From Thalassiosira profunda (lineage: Eukaryota > Bacillariophyta > Thalassiosirophyceae > Thalassiosirales > Thalassiosiraceae): 12,120 nt of DNA. The stretch lies in NCBI GenBank assembly GCA_036939355.1, contig JALLAP010000926.1:1-12120 (forward strand), written 5' to 3'. The position numbers were made by a program, and so were the translations under genes. Position 1 is the first letter of the stretch. Each line of letters starts with the position of its first letter. Shown here piece by piece: positions 6,314-12,120 of this stretch. The notes beneath the pieces are model-generated. The model worked only from the letters and a program-made list of their open reading frames with translations, was not told the DNA's origin and ran no database searches.

Positions 6314-9300
6314 CTAATTGTCAAACACGATGCAGGCCTTTGTCTCGTGGTCACAACATGTGTTGCAACACGGGCAGCTAAAGAAGGGTATGGACGAGCC
6401 TTCGCTTGGAGAGCAATCTGCTCTGAAGAACTCTACTTTGAGGGGATTCTCTGAGTGGAGCTTCTTCTCCTTGAGATCGCAAACTTCTTGAGGCACCACG
6501 CCGTAGATGCCAGTGTTGGCCAGATTGAGAAATGCTGAGAATGATAGCAAATTCGTTAGACACACATCAACATCAGTGTGCGTTTGCAGCAAGAGCATAT
6601 TATGCAAACGGCCTCACATAATTCCTCGCACAGTCCCAGCTCTGAGGGCAGTGTTCCAATAAGGAGCTGGTTATCGCTGACATCCAGGTAAGCCAACTTT
6701 GTCAGCTGCCCAATATCAGTCTTCAGGGTCCCCTGAAAACCCGGGTCATTGTTGTTCAGCCTCAGCTCTCGGAGGTTTGAGAGATTGTAAAGCGAGTCTG
6801 GAATTGTGCCGCCGAGATTGCCGACAGTGTATCCAATTCCAAGCGATAACGCCTCTGAAAAATCTCACATGCAGCAATGAATGAGCAGCTGAGATAGGAA
6901 ACGATCCATCAGGTCGTAGCAAGCCTGCGACCTACCCAAAGACTTCATATCCCCGATATCCTCTGGCAGTTGGCCGGAGAACCAGTTCTCCGCTAGTCTA
7001 AGCTCTTGCAAGTTGGTCAGCTCAGTTATCTCTGAAGGAATGGTACCTTCGAACGCATTTGCTGCAGCGTCGAGGATGACTGTATGGAAAGCAAAAACTA
7101 TGAGCAAGACACGCGCAGAAAAAGAAATCAGCGGATAGGCACCAACCTAAATCCTTCAGACCTCCTATTTCTGAAGCGATTGTGCCAGAGAAGTAGTTGG
7201 AACTGATTGCGATCTCCTTGAGAGATTGCAAGTTCCCTATCTTTGGCCCGAGGATCTCGCCCAAGAGCCCTTGGTTCTCGCCGTATGCCTCGTCGCCGTG
7301 AGCGTAAAACGTGTTCACAACCTTCCCATCGCTACGAATGCACTCGTGCTCGTTAAAATACTGCTGCGCAAGGTTCAGCTTGACAAGGTTCGTCAGGTCC
7401 ATCAACTCGTCAGGGATCGCACCGCTAAGGCCGTTGTATTCCAGGTCACTTGTTGAGCGACGGGATAAGAGGAATTAGTGCAAAATATGTGCACTGCTGA
7501 CAATCCAGTACAGCATCTACTCACAGCTGCATCAAGCTTTGCATGTTTCCTATTTCTCGTGGTATGCTGCCGAAGAGGCAGTTGTGCTTCAGTGATACTG
7601 TTGTGAAGAAAGGGTGAGATTCAGCTGTTGTTGACGCCACGGAAGTGGATACTGTTGACTCACAGACTGTCAGATTCAGCTTGCCGATCTCGGGAGGCAT
7701 TGCGCCGATCAGCGCTTTGCCGTCTTGGATCGATCGAAGACAGAGGATGTCATGAGACAACCAAGTTGAATGTTGCAGGAATGTTTGCAGCTAGAGACTC
7801 ACCCAAGACCAAACCTGAGACTGTACCACCGTGACAATTGACGCCTACCCAACGACACTCGTCGGTGCTCGAGAGCCAAACTGAGTGCGTATCCTCTAGT
7901 CCGGTGGCATTAGGCACTGTCCAGGCCATAGAGTCGAACGCGAACGCCAACAGAGCAAGAATGTATCTCTGANCCGGTGGCATTAGGCACTGTCCAGGCC
8001 ATAGAGTCGAACGCGAACGCCAACAGAGCAAGAATGTATCTCTGAGTCAGCCGTTTATCTTGTACGTCCAGCTGCACACTATCTGCGTACAAGATCCAGT
8101 CCAAAGCCAAACGCCTGGGGTCATTCTTGCCGATAGCATGGAACGAGGCATTTCGTTGGAGTGCATTTGCTTGGAGGAATTGCTGGATTCCGGATGTCGC
8201 GCGTTCGTCGACGATCGGTGGGGGCGTTTGTTTTTCCACAACGCCTCTGGTCGCATACACAACGGACAAGGCCACGATGATACTGGAGAGAAGCGATCTC
8301 ATTAGATTGGCAGCTTGTCAGAGTGTGGCCGCATAATATGCACTCGAGACTTACCTGCACACCAGCAGGGCAAGCAAAAACCAACCCATTTCCTTCCGTC
8401 GCTTGTAGAATGGAATCCGAACACTAGGGGTGTACTTCTCGGCCTGGTAGATGGTTCCCTCCTCCTCTGGATCGACCGGTGTTGCAATGGCCAGATTTTC
8501 CTCGTCACTTGATGGAGAGGGAGACGAGGTGGGTCTGCCAGGCACTCCGTCTTCGCCTTCGTTCGCCTCCGTCTCCACGGGGAGAAGAGCCACCGCAGTT
8601 CTGCGACTTAGCAGCTTCCTAAACGACGCTTTAATGCCGCTGCTCTTTCCAACGGAATGTTCCTCCTCGGTATCCTCTTGCGAAAATGGTGACAAGGGCT
8701 CTTCCTCTGGGAGCTCTTCAATCTGAAGCTTCTTGTGTGTTTCTTCGTCGCCATATCCTTCGTCCTCCACGGCCCCGATGTATGCAGGTGGCATTGGAGC
8801 GTCGGCATCGTCTTCAAAGGTCTCGATTGTCTTCTTTGTCTCCTCTTTGTTGTATTCATACCCCACTTCTCTGGTGTAATTGAAATTAGGAGGCATTGGA
8901 GGCCCACCATCGTCATCGCACATTTCAATAGCAGACACAACGTCTTGGTGCGGCTCTGCGTTTGCTTCCACTTTCGCTGGAAGATGAATCGAGGTCCTCA
9001 CTACAACTGGACCGACCGTCGTCTGCTTAGATCTGATCACACGGCTACCATCGGGCAGCACCTTGGTAGTGACGATGGGAGGGCTCTCCTTCATCGCTTC
9101 GGTCGTGGTCGTTGTTGAAGAGGTACCATCCGAGTTGATTCGCTTGGTCCTCGTCTGGATCACATGTGTAGTGGCAACACCTGAGCCAGTTGCTGCAATG
9201 AGCTTTTCGGTCCTCGTCATGCTGATGGAGCTGCCGTCTGGTAGGCTCTTTCTTCGCTTTGAGGTGATAATGGTGCCATCAGGGCGAATTACTGTACGCC

Positions 9301-10090
9301 TGTGCTTTTCGTGGGCGTGGGCGTTTGGACCAGCTCCTCTCGGAGGCCCCATGGAAGACGGCAAGACGCGCGCCGCCGGTGTAGCCTCTTCGGGAACGCC
9401 GTGCACGGCGGCGCCCGGCTCGGGCAGAGTAGGAAGGAGAAGGATCTCCGGCTGCGGCGGAGCACCACCCACCAACTCTAGGTGGTCGCCAAACGTGGCG
9501 ATTGCGACGCTGTTGGGAGACGTGGCATATCCCCCAATCTTCTGCTTGATGCGCTCCTCGAAAGCTTGCCGAGCATCCGTCTCGTTGGTAGCCTGCCTAC
9601 TAGGGCTACAGGCAGATCGGTCGATCTGCATCTTTCGTTCAATCCTCTCGTCGAGAAAGCTGATTGCAGCGTCTCCCGCGGGTGGTGACTGTGGGCAGCT
9701 CGTTTCGTCGCTGGATACCGGCGTAATGTCGGGCGGAACGGCTTCGCCGTGCAGCTTCCTCTCGATCCGTTCGTCGAGGTGCTTGATCCTGTCGTCTTCT
9801 GATGGCGAGGTGGTGATTCGATGCGAGGTGTTCGCTTCTCCCACAGGCGCCCTGCCTAATCTGAAGATGGAAGTTATTGACCTGCCAACGACCTTCTTCG
9901 GCTCCGACCTGCTTTTGATTTCCTCTGCCGTTGCAGCGGTAGCGTCCGAATCATCGAGATGCTGTGTTGTCGATGCATCGACGCCGGTAGTTGCAACGCT
10001 GGCCCTCTCCTCGCCGGTGGCGGCGCCGTCCTCTTTCTGAGCGGGAGGCGCACCGCCCGCCCCGCCTGCCCCTGAACTATCATCAAACAT
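6314..10090 (-). CDS. single-pass membrane LRR protein, eight exons, about 1059 residues
   Basis: Exons: 10090-8355, 8282-7803, 7723-7664, 7597-7525, 7448-7147, 7079-6936, 6854-6618, 6534-6314. All seven introns are GT-AG (66-83 bp). Counting the 72-bp duplication around N7973 once, everything joins in one frame. Residues 1-567 are disordered-looking, with three (L/F)(D/E)ERI(E/K)(R/Q)K motifs (104-184), four DG(T/S) repeats (271-360) and two PMPP motifs (399, 433). KRRK (563-566) precedes one helix at about 568-590, so the N-terminus is probably cytosolic. The ectodomain has a C-x-W-x-G-V-x-C cap (697-704), 11 LRRs of xxGxIPxEIGxL type (about 710-1010), NxS/T sequons (623, 679, 731) and a Cys-rich tail (1027-1054, including CPCC and CC). 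LRR4 carries a loop of about 30 residues. No kinase domain is visible. The ATG at 10090 was chosen because the open frame further upstream lacks protein-like character and contains a TATA-like site. Likely a surface receptor or adhesion protein; ligand unknown. Confidence 0.88.
7901..8045. repeat. 72-bp perfect direct repeat flanking one N: probable assembly duplication
   Basis: 7901-7972 and 7974-8045 are identical and separated only by the N at 7973. This is the pattern left when two overlapping contig ends are placed side by side with a token gap. Both copies encode the same segment (QRYILALLAF through WTVPNAT) of the LRR protein. The 73 surplus bases (not a multiple of 3) shift the frame; dropping one copy and the N restores it exactly and joins the membrane-proximal part to the C-x-W-x-G-V-x-C cap. 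Confidence 0.93.
8283..8354 (-). other. intron 1 of the LRR gene, with an in-frame ATG
   Basis: A 72-bp intron (GTAAGT to TCTCCAG) splits the codon for the serine inside the transmembrane helix. An ATG within it (8302-8300) runs in frame through the acceptor into exon 2, because the intron's own final AG replaces the AG contributed by exon 1. Translation from it would start MRSLLSSIIVALSVVYATRG, which resembles a signal peptide, giving about 487 residues with the LRR ectodomain alone. Splicing gives the membrane form. Use of the internal start is inference. Confidence 0.5.
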
Positions 10091-10510
10091 GATAATGATA
10101 TGACCTTGCGTTGCTTTGGCCAGCTGATTGGCTAATATTGTCGGCCCGCCCGGCGTATTCGTCGATCTTCTGCTTTGTTCGATGCAGTGAAATGAAGGGT
10201 CTTGGTAGGTCTTGGTCAGAGTTCTCTTGAGGTGATGACGTTGATGTGTTCTACCTTTCTGTTTTGTAATTATCTGCGTATCATTTTGTTTGCAAGTCGA
10301 CACACGGTACCCATCACACGTTATATACGTGTACCTGGTACGATATGACCTTTTACTAGTACGACATGGTCGATTGCTGTGAAGCAGAAAGGTACTAGGT
10401 AGTACTGCCCTTCTCCCCCTCGCCTCGCTCGAACGCTTGCGACGCCCTCTCACTCCGGCCCTCTCTATCCCAGCAGACCTCTCGCGGACCCGCCCACGCC
10501 GGCGTACCAC
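10091..10510 (-). promoter_or_regulatory. 5' leader and promoter region of the LRR gene
   Basis: The frame of exon 1 stays open far upstream of 10090, but the implied peptide is Arg/Thr/His-rich and lacks the Glu/Asp/Ser/Pro character of the real N-terminus, so I read it as untranslated. CCAAT (minus strand) lies about 30 bp before the ATG, and TATATAA at 10327-10321 is a candidate TATA box. Short GTAC palindromes are present: GTACC-T-GGTAC (10331-10341) and GTACTA-GG-TAGTAC (10392-10405). Confidence 0.45.
10321..10327 (-). promoter_or_regulatory. TATA box candidate inside an inverted repeat
   Basis: The minus strand reads TATATAA about 230 bp before the LRR start codon, which would allow a leader of roughly 200 bases. 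It is exactly enclosed by the inverted arms ACACG (10316-10320) and CGTGT (10328-10332), so a factor recognising ACACG/CGTGT half-sites would overlap the TATA box. Confidence 0.4.
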
Positions 10511-11441
10511 GTCCTACACTCGCGTCGCTTCAATCTCTGGTGCGCTGCTGTTTGTAGCGGGCGGCGCGGTGATGGCTCGGCGCCGATCAGCCGAAGCCGC
10601 AAGGTCCGTTTTGCGCCGTCGTCGAGCCGCCCGGTTGACGCCGTCCAGGATCGCGATGGCCGCCCCGAGTGGGGAAAATGGCATGTGCGCTTAATGTGAG
10701 CCTCTGAGGGAATGGGCGGTGGGGGTGGGATGGCATGAGTACAACCTTCTGGCCGAGCATATGGCCGCTCACTTATGTGCATTTTACGACACATCACATT
10801 GCAATTTAGTGGGGTTGGGCGGCGGCAATTGAGGATCCAGCGAGGCAATCATCGACCCTGCGCCTTCCTTAGCTCAATGAGTGACGGGTAGGCGCGGCTT
10901 TGACGGAGAGGGGCGGCGGCGGGCTGGTGGTACCGCTAGCTGTCTGCGCTGCACGGAATGTTTGGGAATGCCCTGTCACGGCTGATGCCATCTATTGGCA
11001 GCGATATGGGTCCACTTCACGTCTGGGATCATGCCTGGAATGGGGCCATCTGAAGCGTGCAAGATGAATTGCAAGTGATATTTCCAAAGAAGATTCCGGA
11101 ACGCCGAAGTCCGGGACCAGCCGCATTGAGAGGGTCCGCGGAGGAGATGAACAGGAGGTCATAACTGGCACCCGAACACGCGAAGGAGATGTATGGTGCA
11201 TGGCAGGGGAGCTTCGGTTGTCGTCATCAATACTTGTCTTTATTTGGTATTTGTTTTGTGTGTGCTCACACGGAGGCGGCTCGGACCTCTTGTGGACGAT
11301 GATTTGGTGTTGGTGGGCCAAGGCTATCACATACACAATCACGCGGTAGATGCGCTTCGGAGGAAGTAAATGACAACTGCTGTTGGTTGGTTTGGTCCAG
11401 CAACGAATACCTGTGGCGTAGCTGTATCGACGACATGATTG
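10511..11441. other. about 0.9 kb with no recognised gene
   Basis: Several ORFs of 41-158 codons exist on both strands (for example plus 10437-10694, minus 10992-11468), but their products are Arg-, His- or Ser-rich, match no family I know and show no convincing splicing. No tRNA-like or rRNA-like structure was seen. On the minus strand, AATAAA lies near 11232-11240, a possible polyadenylation signal of an unrecognised transcript. An unannotated non-coding RNA cannot be excluded. Confidence 0.4.
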
Positions 11442-11801
11442 TAGAGTGAAAATACATTTAAGGGACACCTTTCGTTGGAATGCTCTATCTCAGTCAATAT
11501 ATGGATTCACAGCTATGGACTGATTGTCAACACATCAGCTTATTGGGGCGCATATGCATTCATCATCAGTTTTTATACTGGGTCCTATGTAAAGGGTGTA
11601 TTTGAGGGTGGCCGATTTTGGCCAAGTCCCACTTATGAAACGAAAGTTCAAAATAAGGGACACACTTCATTTCTTGTTAGAGAGATTTGGTTTTCCCAAT
11701 TAGAAGGGAGTAGTGTCTGCACGCAAAAAAAATTAGAAATAACTAGAGAAAGTTAGTCTGTCCCTTATTTTGAACTGTCCCTTATTTTCACATTCACTCT
11801 A
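11442..11801. mobile_element. MITE-like element with TA ends and inverted repeats
   Basis: A 360-bp AT-richer island. The outer 26-bp ends are inverted repeats matching at 20 of 26 positions: TAGAGTGA...AAGGGACA at 11442-11467 and its complement at 11776-11801. TA at each outer edge fits the TA target duplication of Tc1/mariner-like elements. A second, perfect 18-bp inverted repeat lies inside (11645-11662 and 11759-11776), so TGTCCCTTATTTT occurs twice in tandem at the right end. No transposase is encoded; an ORF at 11475-11756 has no recognisable motif. It is best read as a non-autonomous element, possibly one nested in or derived from another. Confidence 0.75.
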
Positions 11802-11851
11802 GAGGTTCTTGGATAATGTCCATGGTACATAGAGGTGGTCTAAGGCGTAAG

Positions 11852-11894
11852 TAGATAGATACGGTACCTACGTTACGTAGGTACTATCTACCTA
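11852..11894. repeat. large imperfect palindrome (hairpin)
   Basis: The core is GTACCTACGT (11864-11873), one T, then ACGTAGGTAC (11875-11884), a perfect 10-bp inverted repeat. With a 2-base CG bulge it extends outward by nine more pairs and one mismatch to 11852 and 11894. It lies about 190 bp upstream of the partial gene at 12080 and contains ACGT cores, so it could be a paired transcription-factor site or a small transposon remnant. Confidence 0.7.
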
Positions 11895-11982
11895 AGTAGC
11901 GATTCTTTCTCATCGTCAGAAGCGAAGATTGGGGGCAGACAAAACTTGCTCCGGATGATGTGCCTTTGGCGAAGGCGAAGCA

Positions 11983-12007
11983 GCCGGCCGGGATCCTTGC
12001 GGCCGGC
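11983..12007. repeat. GC-rich inverted repeat
   Basis: Arms GCCGGCCG (11983-11990) and CGGCCGGC (12000-12007) are perfect complements around a 9-base loop. It lies about 45 bp upstream of the TATA-like site of the gene starting at 12080 and is a candidate regulatory or cruciform-forming site. Confidence 0.5.
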
Positions 12008-12052
12008 GGCGGGCAGTTCCTGCCTCCGCCGCCTCGCTCCTCCTCCTCGATG

Positions 12053-12060
12053 CATAAAAT
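12053..12060 (+). promoter_or_regulatory. TATA-like box CATAAAAT
   Basis: An AT-only core (ATAAAAT) sits in otherwise GC-rich sequence, ending 19 bp before the ATG at 12080. With the usual 25-30 bp spacing, transcription would begin almost at that ATG, implying a very short leader or use of a later ATG. Confidence 0.4.
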
Positions 12061-12079
12061 CCGCGGCGCCCCTCGCGTC

Positions 12080-12120
12080 ATGAAGCTCCTCGCCGCCCTC
12101 GCCCTCGCGGTGGCCTCCCT
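12080..12120 (+). CDS. 5' end of a gene with a probable signal peptide (partial)
   Basis: The first 13 codons plus two bases before the window ends. The peptide begins MKLLAALALAVAS: one lysine followed by a hydrophobic Leu/Ala/Val run, the form of an N-terminal signal peptide for the secretory pathway (or, in plastid-bearing stramenopiles, the first part of a bipartite plastid signal). The ATG has a modest context (GTCATGA). A TATA-like box and a GC-rich inverted repeat lie just upstream. The mature protein cannot be judged. Confidence 0.5.
   Translation, partial: MKLLAALALAVAS

Noticed and set aside
6314..8302. Reading the LRR exons as several small separate LRR genes or a pseudogene
   Set aside because: Every fragment joins to the next through a GT-AG intron with matching phase and continues the LRR consensus. 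The only break is explained by the 72-bp artefact.
9063..10040. 325-codon plus-strand ORF opposite exon 1 of the LRR gene
   Set aside because: Ser/Val-rich shadow of the acidic, repeat-bearing minus-strand frame, with no motif of its own.
10091..10510. Extending the LRR protein N-terminus by 140 codons to an ATG at 10510
   Set aside because: The frame is open, but the peptide is Arg/Thr/His-rich with no acidic or repeat character, and it spans the TATA-like element and palindromes.
10992..11468. 158-codon minus-strand ORF
   Set aside because: No domain, unusual Ser/His/Arg composition, and it runs into the left end of the MITE-like element.
11475..11756. ORF inside the inverted-repeat element as a possible transposase
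   Set aside because: Only 93 codons, with no DDE-type or DNA-binding motif; its composition reflects AT-rich DNA.
1..12120. CRISPR arrays, bacterial defence systems, prophage or operon structure
   Set aside because: No spaced repeats, Shine-Dalgarno spacing or such genes; introns show that the DNA is eukaryotic.

Overview
The window reads as nuclear DNA of a compact eukaryotic genome, most likely a diatom or related stramenopile alga. The evidence is short GT-AG introns (66 to 200 bp) with good consensus ends, closely packed genes on both strands, a membrane LRR protein of a layout I associate with diatom genomes, and a CAP10-type glycosyltransferase. The taxonomic call is inference; no rRNA or marker gene is present. 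Base composition is moderately GC-rich in genes, and one AT-richer island near the right end carries a transposon-like inverted-repeat element.

Layout from left to right. 1-673 has no convincing gene, only pyrimidine-rich DNA, a CRE-like TGACGTCA site and a cluster of palindromes. 674-1659 (minus) is a three-exon gene of unknown function. It is preceded in the same frame by a 63-codon ORF (1663-1854) separated from it by one TGA. 2153-4738 (minus) is an intronless 861-residue CAP10/GT90-like glycosyltransferase: membrane anchor, one recognisable catalytic domain and a second degenerate copy. 4739-5019 is a shared divergent promoter with a (TTCACC)5 repeat. 5020-6288 (plus) is a Sfp/Lys5-type 4'-phosphopantetheinyl transferase. 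6314-10090 (minus) is an eight-exon gene for a single-pass membrane protein of about 1059 residues, with a repetitive low-complexity N-terminal domain, one transmembrane helix and 11 plant-type LRRs ending in a cysteine cluster. It converges on the transferase gene with only 25 bp between stop codons. 10091-12079 is mostly non-coding: a probable TATA region for the LRR gene, about 0.9 kb with nothing recognised, a 360-bp MITE-like element with TA at both ends, and a large imperfect palindrome. The first 13 codons of a gene with a probable signal peptide begin at 12080 and run off the edge.

The LRR model depends on one correction. A perfect 72-bp direct repeat flanks a single N at 7973, which is best read as two overlapping contig ends left unmerged. 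Counting that stretch once, all eight exons join in one frame with no stop. Taken as written, the gene looks frameshifted.

I see no operon-like or pathway link between the genes. The transferase is general metabolism (activating carrier proteins), the CAP10 protein is probably a Golgi or ER sugar transferase, and the LRR protein is a candidate surface receptor or adhesion molecule. The best candidates for something undescribed are the modular N-terminal domain of the LRR protein, the possible second (secreted) start inside its first intron, and the two-domain CAP10 protein.
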